From Paludibacterium denitrificans (lineage in GTDB: Bacteria > Pseudomonadota > Gammaproteobacteria > Burkholderiales > Chromobacteriaceae): a stretch of 64,000 bases of DNA. The notes under the pieces are model-generated. The model searched no databases, was not told where the DNA came from, and was given only the letters and a program-made list of their open reading frames with translations. The stretch lies in contig NZ_WLYX01000001.1 of the NCBI RefSeq assembly GCF_009707705.1, positions 992,001 through 1,056,000 on the forward strand, read 5' to 3'. Both the position numbers and the translations under genes were made by a program. This document shows, piece by piece, positions 49,438 to 60,001 of this stretch; position 1 is the stretch's first letter; every line of letters starts with the position of its first letter.

Positions 49438-50465
49438 CAACTCAGCAAGGCTGTAACGCGCTGACGGCTAATCCCCGATAAAGCCGGGGCAACAGCCGAG
49501 AACATCCGGTATGCTTAAGCGACTGGCACAGCATAGACTGAAACCCGCTGGCAAACGTCTCGGCCCACTCCTTACTTGCAGGAACAGAAGAAACCTCGAT
49601 CTGCTGCCCGGCCTGATCAATGGTCTGGCGCACGGCAGAACGCGCGCGCTGCACACTATCCAAGGCAGCGATGATTTGCGGCAGGGTTTGTCGCATGGAG
49701 ACCGGATCGTCCACCTGCCAAGACTCAGGGTCAATCACTCCACCCGCCGCTTCGACACGAACACGATTAGGCTGGCCGCCGGGAAAGCGAATACCACCAC
49801 CTTTGATCATCAGCTGGTCAGCAATTGCTTAACAAACGCCAACTCCGGCACAGACAGCTCTAGCTCTCCCTGCGCGGAGAGTGTCACCCGGATACCTTCA
49901 GGCGATAACGCCTTGTCCAGCCGACCGGTAATAGCCTGTACCGTCAGACCAGGCTCCAGAGAGACTGCCACCGCGGTTTTGGACAACCCACCGGGGTAAA
50001 ACGTCAGGATTTCAGCCCCGCCGGACTGTAATGACGGAAGGTCCAGCCCTCTCACCTGAAACGACTGTCGCGCCGCACCGGCACCAACCAGCGCTAACTG
50101 CGCATCCAGGCTGGCAGAAGTCGCCGCCTATCTGCCCACTGTCTGGTGAATTGCTCAAGGCGTGCTTCCAGCTGCCCCTGATCAATATTGCGACCGCCCA
50201 GTTTGGCACTAACCGCCACTTTGAGGGATTGCAGGTTAACGGCGGCGGTATCCAGAAAACCAAGCGCCTGCTGGGCACAGGTGACATCACTATTGAATTG
50301 GCTGTCCGCCGTATGGCTTTCCGGTGGTCGCGGCGACAAGGGGGCACTCCCCGTGCCGACCGGTATGGCCGCAGCACCTCGAGAGGTTCCGGTTGCCGAC
50401 CAACCATCCAGCGGTTGAGCCGCCCCCAGATTACCGTTATCGGGCCGGTTTAAGGTAAGACTCAT
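49438..50465 (-). CDS. Unrecognised protein at the end of the flagellar operon
   Basis: About 340 aa after joining three pieces; I do not recognise the family. It starts MSLTLNRPDNGNLGAAQPLD at 50465, 13 bp after flgL. Residues about 55-110 look helical (CAQQALGFLDTAAVNLQSLKVAVSA). The middle (ILTFYPGGLSKTAVAVSLEPGLTVQAITGRLDKAL) and LSAQGELELSVPE are beta-rich and recall flagellin-like outer domains. The C-terminal half (SMRQTLPQIIAALDSVQRARSAVRQTIDQAG) is helical again. Lesions: 49513-49520 (GCTTAAGC for GCCGGC), about 49829 (TTAAGC for GCCGGC, FVPAIADQLMIKGGG) and about 50129. Probably made with the hook-filament junction proteins. Confidence 0.7.
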
Positions 50466-50478
50466 CCCTTACCTCGCC

Positions 50479-51387
50479 TTACAGGGCGGAGAACAGCGAC
50501 AGTTGGCTGACCCGGCCATAGGCCTTCTGTGCTGCCTGCACTGCCGTGGTGTAGCCGTTGAGCTCTACCGCCGCCTTGTTATAGTCAGTTTGCCCCAGCG
50601 TGATGGCCGCCTGCTGGTTGGACAATGCCACGCTGGCATGATTGTCATCCGGGGTGCTCAACGAATTCTGAATGCCGCCCAACACGGTTATTTTTCCTTC
50701 GATCGAAGTCATGGCGGTATCAACAGCTGTCACACTGGCAGCCACTACCGCGTGCGTCGTCGCATCATTAACCACGGTAGGCGACGCCATAGTGGCAATC
50801 GTACTGTCCAGAGTATTCAGCAAAGCCGCCATCTCCTCTACGCTGACATTCCCGGGCTGGGTCACACCATTACCCACCACCACCAGCTGTTTGTCGGTAT
50901 TGCCTTGAAAGGTGTAACGCGAACCGGCCGGAGCCGCCGGGTTAAAGGCAATGGGAGCCTGCGAGGTTGCCGTGCCACCAAATTGATAACGGCCTTCGGA
51001 GTCTTGCCGGTTCGCGGTTGCCAGCAGACTGTCGCGCAATGCGGCCAAGGGCGTTGCCATGGCGTTCAGGTCTGCCGGAGTGTTGGTGCCATCGGAGGCG
51101 CTGACCAACGTATCCCGCACCTGCAACAGGTCTTTATTCAGGCTGGACATGGCGGTTTCGTTATCCTGCAAACGAGAGCGCAGGGCCGCGATATTGCTAC
51201 GGTACTGGGTGATGGCATTATCTTCCTGATCCAGCCGGGTCAATCGTACGGAGGCAATGGGATCATCCGAGGGCCGCAAAATCCGTTTGCCACTGGAAAT
51301 TTGCTGCATGATGTCTTCCAGCTTGCCGCTGGCCTGCTGGAGAGCATCGTTCATGGTGGCGCTATATTGGGTACTGGCAATACGCAT
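50479..51387 (-). CDS. flgL: Flagellar hook-associated protein 3
   Basis: 302 aa, intact. Conserved N-terminus RIASTQYSATMNDALQQASGKLEDIMQQISSGKRILRPSDDPIASVRL and C-terminal helix QAAITLGQTDYNKAAVELNGYTTAVQAAQKAYGRVSQLSLFSAL. Both are the coiled-coil ends of the flagellin superfamily. Forms the junction between hook and filament. It follows flgK by 9 bp. Confidence 0.93.
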   Translation of the reverse strand: MRIASTQYSATMNDALQQASGKLEDIMQQISSGKRILRPSDDPIASVRLTRLDQEDNAITQYRSNIAALRSRLQDNETAMSSLNKDLLQVRDTLVSASDGTNTPADLNAMATPLAALRDSLLATANRQDSEGRYQFGGTATSQAPIAFNPAAPAGSRYTFQGNTDKQLVVVGNGVTQPGNVSVEEMAALLNTLDSTIATMASPTVVNDATTHAVVAASVTAVDTAMTSIEGKITVLGGIQNSLSTPDDNHASVALSNQQAAITLGQTDYNKAAVELNGYTTAVQAAQKAYGRVSQLSLFSAL

Positions 51388-51396
51388 GGGATTTCC

Positions 51397-52774
51397 TTAC
51401 TGAATCATGTCGAGCGTGGCGGTCAGCAGCTGATTGGCAACGGTGATGACTTTCAGGTTTGCCTGATACATTTGCTGGTATTGCACCAGATTCATCGCTT
51501 CTTCATCCTGATTGACCCCACTCGTCGATTTCCAGTCTTGTTCCGCCACGGGTTCTTACCGTCTGAGCGGTATCCAGCGAAGCCTGATTCTGCTGGCTGG
51601 TTGACCCCACCCATCCAACCAATTGAGCGTATGCGTCATTCAAGGTCATGGTGCCCAGCGATGGCAGCGTCACGGCCTGGTTATGCAGGCCAATCAGCGC
51701 CAGCAGGTTGCTGCTATCGCCCGGTTTGGTGGCATCGCTGGAGAAGGCCAGATCATTGGCCTGCATGCCGGAAGTTACCGTCAGCATGGAACTGGTACTG
51801 GTCGGATTAAACACAAACAGCGGCCCGCCCGCGGTGCCTGGAGTAAAACCGGCGGCAAGCTGCGTATTCACGCTGGAGGCAATGTCGCCAGCCATGGTGG
51901 ACAGCGCCTGCTGCATGGGATGCAAGGTATCCTGTTCATAAAGACTCAGCCCACCTAACGCGCCGCCTAGCTGGGTGCCCGCCATGGTAAAGGTCTCTTT
52001 GGCAAACTGGACTTTCAGCGTCTGCGACCCGGATGCCGTGCCTTGCAATGTCAGGCTGGCTGCCTGCAATCCGACCACAAGCGGCTGCCCCGTCGCCAGC
52101 GACACACTACGCGAACCATCCGGTTGCGAGATTTGCTGGATGGACACCAGATTGGCCAACGCATCAATGGCCGAGTCGCGCTTGTCGATCAAGCCGGAAA
52201 CCGATGATCCGGTCGCCTGTGCAGCAGTAATCTGCTGGTTCAGGTTGGCTATCGATGCAGCCAGATCGTTGACCTGAACCACCGAGGAGCTTCGTTGCTG
52301 GTTTAGCGTAATCTGTTGATTGGCCAGTACGTCTGCCAGATTGTTATAGCGTTCGCCAAGCCCTGCGGCAGCAGTAATCACCTGCTGACGCAACGGCGCC
52401 GACGTTGGATCGACACTGGCGGCATGTAACGCGCTGAAGAAGTTGTCCAGCCCGGTACTGATACTGCCGGTGGTATTGTTCAGAACCTGTTCGATCTGGG
52501 ACAGATAGGATTGCGCCGCGGTGTGTTGGCCCAGTGAAGAATTTGATGCCCACATATGCACCGTCTTGTATTCATCGGCGAAGCGGATCAGTCCTTTGGC
52601 ATTGACCCCAAGGCCGGGAGAGGCGGCGCCCAGCCCGGACGCCTGCATCGACTCCAGCAGCACGCCCTGACGGGTATAACCCGGTGTCATGACGTTGGCG
52701 ACGTTCTGGCTGGTCGTGTTTAGTCCAAGCTGGGCCGCGGTGGCACCAGTCATCGCGTTATTGATCAGACTCAT
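51397..52774 (-). CDS. flgK: Flagellar hook-associated protein 1
   Basis: About 458 aa. N-terminal SLINNAMTGATAAQLGLNTTSQNVANVMTPGYTRQ (rod/hook-type motif with ANxxTPGYxRQ). Long central domain, and C-terminal MNLVQYQQMYQANLKVITVANQLLTATLDMIQ, the flagellar basal-body-rod C-terminal motif. Two bases are missing near 51551 (TVRTRxAEQDWKSTSGVNQDEEAMNL), so the C-terminus is in another frame as written. Confidence 0.92.
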
Positions 52775-53152
52775 GAGCGTTCTCGCGGATTAAGGGGAAA
52801 AGGCATGGCAGGGTTGGCCGAAACGCTGGCGGGCAAGGTCAGCTGGCGTACCACCATGTCAGCGATCCCGAAAGCGCGCTGTGACGCCATGGAGTCCGCC
52901 ACCATGGTATCGGCCAGGTCGAGCATGTCCGTACCGATCTTGTCCTTGAAGATGCTGCCTTCGGGGCTGATTTGCTCGGTCGATTTGCGCATTTCCTTGA
53001 GCATCTGCGTAATGAACAGTCCTTCCATTTTCACGGCCGCCTCATTGACCTTCTTGACGTAGTCGGGATTGGCTTGATGCTGTCATCCGAACTATCGGTG
53101 GGTGCCGGAGATGGCGTATTGATCAGTAATCCACCCAGAAAACGGTTATCCA
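52771..53152 (-). CDS. flgJ: FlgJ-type rod-binding protein without muramidase domain
   Basis: About 127 aa: only the rod-capping half of FlgJ (NPDYVKKVNEAAVKMEGLFITQMLKEMRKSTEQ, then IFKDKIGTDMLDLADTMVADSMASQRAFGIADMVVRQL). The peptidoglycan hydrolase half is absent and instead is a separate gene at 60.0-60.7 kb. One base is missing near 53071. Overlaps the flgK start by ATGA. Confidence 0.85.
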
Positions 53153-53165
53153 TTACTCAATCCAC

Positions 53166-54302
53166 TCAGATCACGACCAGTTCGCCATTGATGGCACCGG
53201 CCTCATCCAGTGCCTGCAAAATGGCCATGATGTCGTCCGGTGTCGCCCCGGTACGATTGATGTTATCGATGATCTTGCGCAAGCTGACACCCGCTTAAGC
53301 CAGTTGAACATGTGGCCCTTGCCCTGATCGACCGAAACCTTGGAAGAAGGCGTTACCGCTGTCTGGCCATTACCAAACGAGTTAGGCTGGCTGACGTTGG
53401 CACTCTCCGAAATCACTACCTTGAGAGTGCCATGTGACACGGCAGCCGGTTTGACCGTCACCCCTTGCCCAATAACCACCGTACCAGTGCGGGAGTTGAA
53501 GATCACCTTGGGAATATCGCTGCCGACTTTGACATTGAGATTCTCCAGTTTGGCCACAAACGCTACGCGTCGTGTCGGATCGCTTGGTGCCATCACATCC
53601 ACCGAAGTCGCGTCGCTGGTGGAGGCGATATTGCCGCCAAAACGTTTGTTGACGGCCTCGACAATATTGGTCGCTGTTTGAAAATTGGGGTGTTTCAGGC
53701 TTAAGCGCACGGTCGGCTTTTCGGCGAAATCCGTATCAATTTCTCGCTCGATCGTCGCCCCTCGCGGAATACGCCCGGCGGTTGGGGTATTGATGGTAAT
53801 ACTGGAGCCGCTGTTCCCCTGTGCACTCAGGCCCGCCACCACGACGTTGCCCTGTGCCAGCGCATACACTTCACCATTGGCGCCATGTAATTCGGTCAAC
53901 AGCAACGAGCCACCACGCAGGCTTTTGGCATCGCCCATGGAGGAAACTGTGACGTCAATTGCCTGCCCGCGCTTATAGCCGGGAGGAAAGACCGCACTGA
54001 CCATGACGGTCGCCACATTCTTGGCCTTGAGGCTTTGAGCACTGCTGTCCGGCAACTTGACGCCAAACTGCTTGAGCATATTGTTGACCGTCTGGCCGGT
54101 ATATTTGATCTGCGTGCCGTCGCCGGAGCCGTTCAGCCCGACCACCAAACCATAGCCAACCAACTGGTTTTCCCGAATTCCTTCGATACTCACCAGATTA
54201 CGCAACGCTTGGGCACTGGCCGGAGCCAGCGCTCCCAGTGCTGATCAGGCCAGCCAAACAACCCGCTATTAGTCTTGTCGTCCGTGTCACATTGGCATCC
54301 AT
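53166..54302 (-). CDS. flgI: Flagellar P-ring protein
   Basis: About 378 aa with a signal peptide ([23 protein letters not shown]). [60 protein letters not shown] and [25 protein letters not shown] are diagnostic of FlgI. Lesions: about 54236 (one base, in the signal peptide) and 53293-53300 (GCTTAAGC for [32 protein letters not shown], ending at 53166). Forms the periplasmic bushing around the rod. Confidence 0.93.
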
Positions 54303-54952
54303 GGGCTGTTGAAGAAGCGGGTAAGCCAGCCCGCATTGTTGGAATCAGCAAGCGCACCTTTGCTTAAGCATACTGGATGCGCGCATTGGCCACGCGCTGC
54401 GATGACACATGGTTATCGGCGTCAATGTCATCCCTGCGCACGTAACCGGCCAAGCGCACCACTTCCTCGCCCTGATTCAACGACAGAATCTTTTCTCCCC
54501 GCACCTGTAACAGGCCATTGGGCAAAACCTTTTGCACAATCACGGTCAGGGAACCTTGCAAGGTGTTTTGCTGCGAACTGGTACCGCTGCCGGTAAAGTC
54601 GCGTTTGGCCCCTACCCCGACATCGGTCTTGAAGGTGTGACCGGCAATGACGGTAGGCTGAATCGCGGCGTTGCTGTTCTTGCTGAAGCTGGTATCAGCC
54701 GTCTTGCTGGCCTGGGTTGTCTCTTCCAGACTCACCGTCAGCACATCACCGGGGCGGAAAGCGCGTTTGTCGGCAGTCAGGGTCCAGTGCCGACCCAGCG
54801 GAATAAAGCCCGCCGCCTCCGACTCGTGCCAGTTGCATCGCGTGTTCGGGCGGCTCGTAGCTGGCATCCGCGGAAGGCAGGCTCTCTGGCAGCCCCGCAC
54901 ACCCGCTCATGCCAGCCACCAGGCCAAGCCACAGCAAAGAGCGCATCCTCAT
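54287..54952 (-). CDS. flgH: Flagellar L-ring lipoprotein
   Basis: About 222 aa. Lipoprotein signal MRMRSLLWLGLVAGMSGCAG with lipobox Cys. Then GLYSAGRHWTLTADKRAFRPGDVLTVSLEET, GSLTVIVQKVLPNGLLQVRGEKILSLNQGEEVVRLAGYVR and the C-terminal [16 protein letters not shown], all FlgH. Lesions: about 54828 (one extra G) and 54362-54369 (GCTTAAGC for GCCGGC, ARIQYAGKGALADS). Overlaps flgI by 16 bp and flgG by 3 bp. Confidence 0.92.
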
Positions 54953-55738
54953 CGTGCTGCTTGCGCCGGGGTTTGCATCATGTTGTCGGCAGCAGACAGC
55001 ACTTTGGTATTCATCTCATACGTGCGTTGTGCCGAGATCATGTCCACCATTTCTTCCACGACCTGCACATTGGAACCTTCCAGCGTGCCCTGCTTGAGCT
55101 TGCCCAGTGCGCCACTGCCGGGGTCGCCGACATTGGCCGTACCAGAAGCGGGAGTCTCTTGATACAGGTTGTCACCCAATGCCAGCAAACCGGTCGGGTT
55201 GACGAAACTGGCCAGTTGTAACTTGCCGATTTCGGTTTGCGCCGTGGCACCGGCTTGAGTGACCGACACCGTACCGTTTTCTCCGATACTGACGCTGGTG
55301 GCTGTTGCAGGAATGGTGATGTCCGGAATGACCGGCAAACCCTGAGCGGTAACCAGGGCGGCCATCGGCGTTCAACTGCAGTTGCCCTGCCCGGGTATAA
55401 CCGGTTTCACCATTTTCCATTTCCACCTGCAGAAAGCCGTTGCCGACAATCGCCACATCCAGCGATTGCCCGGTCGTTTGCAGGTTACCGGTGGTAAAAA
55501 CCTTCTGTGTTCCCACCAGCCGGGTGCCGTTACCCAACTGCACACCGGTAGGAGAAACCGTGTTGGCGCCCTGCTGTGCGCCGGGCTGCTGATCCACCTG
55601 ATAGAACAAATCGGCAAACACGGCCCGGTCACGTTTGAAGCCTACGGTATTGACGTTGGCCGGGTTGTTGGCAATTTCCTGCAACTTGGCATCTTGTGCC
55701 TGCAGGCCCGTCTTGGAGATGAACATTGCGGGATTCAT
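54949..55738 (-). CDS. flgG: Flagellar distal rod protein
   Basis: About 263 aa. MNPAMFISKTGLQAQDAKLQEIANNPANVNTVGFKRDRAVFADL, GNGFLQVEMENGETGYTRAGQLQLNADG and C-terminal GTLEGSNVQVVEEMVDMISAQRTYEMNTKVLSAADNMMQ are FlgG. Note NNPANVNT, where most homologues have NNLANVNT. One base is missing near 55367 (NADGxAALVTAQGLPV). Confidence 0.93.
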
Positions 55739-55757
55739 GGAGTTTCCTTTTATTCTT

Positions 55758-56483
55758 TTAAGCGCGGATCAACCGGTTACCGGCATCGGCCATATCGTCA
55801 GCGGCTTTGAAGAAGCGCATCTGCACCTCAAAATCGCGATTGAGGGCCATCGTGGCAACCATCTCTTCGACGGCCGACACATTGCTGCCTTCCAGATGGC
55901 CACTTTGCACACTCACGCTATCGTCAGGAGGGAGAGGGCTGCCATTGCGCGCCACGATCAGGCCTGCCGGGTTTTTGACGACATCAGCGGCGGCGGGTTT
56001 GACCAGCTTGAGCTTGTCCACCGGCTGCATGTCGGTAGCGCCTTCGGCACGAATGGATAACGTGCCATCGGCACCGATCTTGATGGCTTCATAAGGCGGC
56101 AGCACAATCGGGCCACCGTCACCGAGCACCGGCATGCCATTGACGGTTAGCGCGCCCTGGCTATCCACCACAAAACTCCCGGCACGGGTGTAGGCTTCGC
56201 TGCCATTGGCTTCCACAGCAAAATAGCCATCACCTTGAATTGCAGCATCCAGTTCGCGGCCGGTCGTCTGCGTCGTCCCGGCTTTGCCACTGACTGCATT
56301 GGCTTGCAGCGATGCCATGTGGCGCGCGTCGTAGCCATAACCGGGCACTGACTGGCTGGCCGCCACCTCGAGATCGGCGCGGAAGCCTCCGGTCTGGACG
56401 TTGGCAAGGTTATTGGCGTGCACCTGCTGCGCATGCAAGGCGCGATCGGCCCCGCTCATTACGGTGTAAATCAGCGAATCCAT
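55758..56483 (-). CDS. flgF: Flagellar proximal rod protein
   Basis: 241 aa, intact. DSLIYTVMSGADRALHAQQVHANNLANVQTGGFRADLEVA, GDGY FAVEANGSEAYTRAGSF and C-terminal GHLEGSNVSAVEEMVATMALNRDFEVQMRFFKAADDM match FlgF. Starts 3 bp after the flgE stop. Confidence 0.94.
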   Translation of the reverse strand: MDSLIYTVMSGADRALHAQQVHANNLANVQTGGFRADLEVAASQSVPGYGYDARHMASLQANAVSGKAGTTQTTGRELDAAIQGDGYFAVEANGSEAYTRAGSFVVDSQGALTVNGMPVLGDGGPIVLPPYEAIKIGADGTLSIRAEGATDMQPVDKLKLVKPAAADVVKNPAGLIVARNGSPLPPDDSVSVQSGHLEGSNVSAVEEMVATMALNRDFEVQMRFFKAADDMADAGNRLIRA

Positions 56484-56486
56484 GGC

Positions 56487-57675
56487 TTACACCGCCTGCA
56501 TCAGCGCTTGCATCATCTGGTTTTGCGCGGTGATGACCTTGCTGTTGGCCTGATAGTTACTCTGTGCTGCCATCAAGTTGACCAGTTCGGACGTCATGTT
56601 GACGTTAGACTGTTCCAGCGAGCCGGTGACCAGCTTGCCCGCCAGACCGGCACCGGGGGTGGAATACAGCGGGGCACCGGATTTGCTGGAAGCCTCCCGA
56701 GGATGTGCCAGACACCGGCGTCAGGCCACCTTCGTTGGGGAAGCCTGCTAATGCCAGCATGCCCACCGTCTGCTTTTGACCGTTGCTGTACTGCGCCTGA
56801 ATCGAACCGTCTTCAGTCAACGCCACGCCGGTAAAGGTCCCCGAGGCATAACCATCCGTACTGTTGGCCGAAGTGGTGGTTTGCCCGGCAAATTGCGTCG
56901 TGCCGAGATAGTTAACATCCACTGAAAGTGCTGCGGCCCCCGCAGGCGTGCCAAGCGCTACCGTCACCGGTGCGGCTGGTGCCGTGAGTTGGCCATCGGT
57001 GCCAAAGCTCAAGGTGCTGGCGGTGGCAAGATCGGAGCCATCAAAGGCATAGTGCACATCAACCTGATTGCTGCCGGTCTTAACAAAATACTGAGTCAGC
57101 GTATGTTGTGTGCCCAGCGAGTCATAAACCGTGGACACCACCGAGGAGTTGAATGTCTGCGGGTCGGTTTTATCAAACGGGGTGACCGCCGGTACGCTCC
57201 AATCGGCGGAAAGATTGCCCACGTAGCTGACACGGCTACTGGCCTGAGCGGCCACCGGCCGTTGGGGATCAGCAGATCACCCATCGCCCCCAGCGTCGTT
57301 GAGCCCGGAGTCATGGCATAACCCTGCACCCGCCGCCCATCACTATTGACCAGATAGCCAGTTTTATCGACATTGAAAATACCCACCCGGCTATAGAGCA
57401 CGCTGCCATCGGTATCACGGCTAACGAAAAAACCCCGCCCCTGAATGGCGGCATCCAGAGAACGACCGGTAGTTACCAGACTGCCGCCGGTTTCAATGTT
57501 CTGCGTCTTGGATGCGACTTCGACACCGGTTTCCCGGCTGTTTAGCGTACATGGAGGCAAAATTGGCACGCGAGGACTTGAACCCGGTGGTAGCCGTATT
57601 GGCGATGTTGTTACTGATCTCGTCCAATTGGCTGTTGATAGCGTTGATGCCGGACAGGGTGATATTGAAACTCAC
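56487..57675 (-). CDS. flgE: Flagellar hook protein
   Basis: About 396 aa. N-terminal SFNITLSGINAINSQLDEISNNIANTATTGFKSSRANFASMYA, then TGVEVASKTQNIETGGSLVTTGRSLDAAIQGRGFFV and C-terminal GSLEQSNVNMTSELVNLMAAQSNYQANSKVITAQNQMMQALM. Lesions: about 57546 (GCTAAAC for GCCGGCAAC, MYAGNSRETGVEV), about 57250 (one C short), and 56696-56702 (plus CCCGAGG for CCCAGG, a CCWGG insertion; SGTSWEASSKSGAPLYSTPG). Confidence 0.93.
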
Positions 57676-57699
57676 GACGGTATCTCTCTATAGGGGAAA

Positions 57700-58368
57700 T
57701 TAAACGGCAGAACGACCGTTGAACTGGGTAATGGCACTGGCGTCGACCACGCCGACACCGGAGACAGACAACTGGGTGGTATTGTTTGCCCCCACTCGTA
57801 CGCCCTGCAGTTGGCCGAGCACTTCAACATCGGGGGACAGACCGCTGTCGGTGGAGATGGCCACCGAATAATGCCCCGGAGCCAACCCAAGCTTGGCAGG
57901 GTCAAGGCTGAACTGCACCGATCCGGCAGCTTGCGGCCCAATATCCACGGTATGGCGCACACCATCCAGACCCGTCAGCACGATTGCGGTATTGGCACTA
58001 CCGCTGGATAGCGCAAAGCCACCGTGTACCGTCTGGTCAGACAGCTCCAGCGTCTGGGTTTTCACCATGATGTTGGACCCAACCTGAGCGCCGAGTGACT
58101 GCGCCTGCAAGCTGGCAAGCGATGCCGCGGTATTACCGGACAGGCTGGCCATTTTTTGTAACGCTTCCACTTGCGACAGCTGGGTCAGCTGATTGACGAA
58201 CTGGGAGGGATCGGTCGGTTGCAACGGGTCCTGATGCTGAATCTGAGCCACCAGCAGCTTGGTAAACATATCGGACAGATTGCTGCCATCGGCGGCCGTA
58301 CTGACAGGGTTGGCCGAAGTGGTTGGCGAGGACGAGCCATTCGTCGTGGTATTAAGCGTGGTCTGCAT
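57700..58368 (-). CDS. flgD: Flagellar hook-cap scaffold protein
   Basis: 222 aa, intact. LSDMFTKLLVAQIQHQDPLQPTDPSQFVNQLTQLSQVEALQKM is the FlgD signature, followed by a FlgD-like Ig/Tudor region (VHGGFALSSGSANTAIVL, GHYSVAIS). Its stop overlaps nothing, and its start overlaps the flgC stop by one base (TGATG). Confidence 0.94.
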   Translation of the reverse strand: MQTTLNTTTNGSSSPTTSANPVSTAADGSNLSDMFTKLLVAQIQHQDPLQPTDPSQFVNQLTQLSQVEALQKMASLSGNTAASLASLQAQSLGAQVGSNIMVKTQTLELSDQTVHGGFALSSGSANTAIVLTGLDGVRHTVDIGPQAAGSVQFSLDPAKLGLAPGHYSVAISTDSGLSPDVEVLGQLQGVRVGANNTTQLSVSGVGVVDASAITQFNGRSAV

Positions 58369-58781
58369 CAGCCCTGCCCCATCTTGAGGAGGTCCTGCTG
58401 CATCCCCTTCACACGGGTCAGCACCTCAACATTGGTTGAAAAGGCCCGCGAGGCGGCGAGCATGTCCGTCATTTCCTCGACCGGATTCACGTTCGGATAG
58501 AAAACCATGCCCTCGCCATCGGCCAGTGGGTTGCCCGGCTCATAGGCCTTACGTAACGGCTCGGTACTCTGAACAACATCCAGAACTTGCACGCGCGCGC
58601 CGTCCATCCCCTCGCCGCGCAGATTGATTGCCGCAAATACCGGTTTGCGGGCGTGATAGGTATTCTTCTCGTTACCGGCAGCAGATTGCGCGTTGGCAAG
58701 GTTGGACGCGATGGTATTGAGGCGCACGGTTTCGGCCGACATGGCTGACCCGGCAATGGTGGAAATGTCACGTAAGCTCAT
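58368..58781 (-). CDS. flgC: Flagellar proximal rod protein
   Basis: 137 aa, intact. SLRDISTIAGSAMSAETVRLNTIASNLANAQSAAG, and C-terminal YPNVNPVEEMTDMLAASRAFSTNVEVLTRVKGMQQDLLKMGQG are FlgC. TAATG overlap with flgB. Confidence 0.94.
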   Translation of the reverse strand: MSLRDISTIAGSAMSAETVRLNTIASNLANAQSAAGNEKNTYHARKPVFAAINLRGEGMDGARVQVLDVVQSTEPLRKAYEPGNPLADGEGMVFYPNVNPVEEMTDMLAASRAFSTNVEVLTRVKGMQQDLLKMGQG

Positions 58782-59149
58782 TAGCTATTCCCGGTAATGG
58801 CCTTTTCAAGGCCTTTTATTTTCATGTTGATGAAAGTAAGACTCATCTGAAAATCCGAGGTGTTCTGCGAGAACTCCGCCTGCTCAACCCCAATTTCCAC
58901 GGTATTACCATCTTCCGTCGGGTGATTAGGCACCCGGTATAACAAATCATCCTCCGTGCTCAGGGATAATCCGTCAGCCGCTTCACCCGAGGCCATCTGC
59001 TGCAGGCTGGAACGGAAATCGATATCGCGCGCCTTGTAGCCGGGCGTACTCTCGTTGGCAATGTTGGAGGCCAGTATCTTTGTGCGCTCGGCACGCAAAC
59101 GCAGTGCATCGGCATGTACTTCCAGCTCTCGCCCCAAATCCAGACCCAT
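58781..59149 (-). CDS. flgB: Flagellar proximal rod protein, first gene of the flg operon
   Basis: About 122 aa, intact. GLDLGRELEVHADALRLRAERTKILASNIANESTPGYKARDIDF and C-terminal QNTSDFQMSLTFINMKIKGLEKAITG match FlgB. Start ATG at 59149 behind AAGGA; the upstream in-frame ATG lacks a site. Divergent from flgA. No clear sigma-28 or sigma-54 promoter could be assigned by eye in the 123-bp intergenic gap. Confidence 0.93.
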   Translation of the reverse strand: MGLDLGRELEVHADALRLRAERTKILASNIANESTPGYKARDIDFRSSLQQMASGEAADGLSLSTEDDLLYRVPNHPTEDGNTVEIGVEQAEFSQNTSDFQMSLTFINMKIKGLEKAITGNS

Positions 59150-59272
59150 AATGCAATCCTTACCCATTCCCGCTCAGAAAGCCGTTATCATACCCTTTAA
59201 TGGTATTTTGGTTATCAATAAGAGCCATATTTTATAGATAAATCGATATTACAAGCAAAACATGACCCAACC

Positions 59273-59946
59273 ATGAAACGAATAGCCCAATTTCTAACGA
59301 TCTGGTTTCTGGCATGCCCGGTGGTACAGGCCGCCCCCGGCCTGACTGAACAAACCAAGCAGGTGGCACATGCCTACCTGAAAGAGGTGGTGCGACAGCA
59401 GGGCCTGAGCTGGGCCGATTTCACCATACAGGTGCTCCCCGCCAGCAGGGCTGCGACGCCCTGCAACCAGAGTTATCAGCTCGAGCCGACCGACACGCGC
59501 TTCCTGTCTCGCATGCGCTTCACCGCTTACTGCCCCGGCAATCCGCAAGGCACCGACATCATCGTGCGCGCCGACATGAGCGCCGATGTCGTCACGGCCA
59601 GCCGTGATATTGCGGCAGGCCGGTGATTACCCCGGATAACCTGACCGTGCAGAAACGCCATATCACCAACGTTATGGATGTTCTGTCCCGCCCCGGCGAA
59701 GTTGTCGGGCAGAGCAGCCGACGCCTCATTCGCGCCGGACAACCCCTGCAAAAACGGTTGCTGTTGACGCCAGAACTGGTCAAACGCGGACAATCCGTCC
59801 GCATCGTGGCCCGTGATAGCGGCATTGAGGTGACGGTTCCGGGGGAAGCCTTGCAAAGCGGTGGCGCAGGTGCCGTCATCAAGGTGCGCAATGTCCGCAA
59901 CGGCAGCAGCCTGTCGGCCCGAGTGGTTGAAGCGCTTGCACGGTAG
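59273..59946 (+). CDS. flgA: Flagellar P-ring assembly chaperone
   Basis: About 225 aa. Signal peptide MKRIAQFLTIWFLACPVVQAA; SAF-domain C-terminal half RDIAAGRVITPDNLTVQKRHI, RRLIRAGQPLQKRLL, VIKVRNVRNGSSLSARVVE typical of FlgA. One G is missing at about 59626 (GGCCGGTGATT for GGCCGGGTGATT), splitting the reading frame. Divergent from flgB. Confidence 0.92.
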
Positions 59947-60001
59947 AACCGCTAGAACAAGCATCAAGCCCGCGCGAACCGGCTCACGAAAACGACGAGA
60001 A

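Noticed and set aside
53699..53706. A fifteenth GCTTAAGC, in flgI
   Set aside because: It is in frame (Arg-Leu-Ser-Leu-Lys), fits FlgI and needs no repair, so I regard it as genuine sequence.
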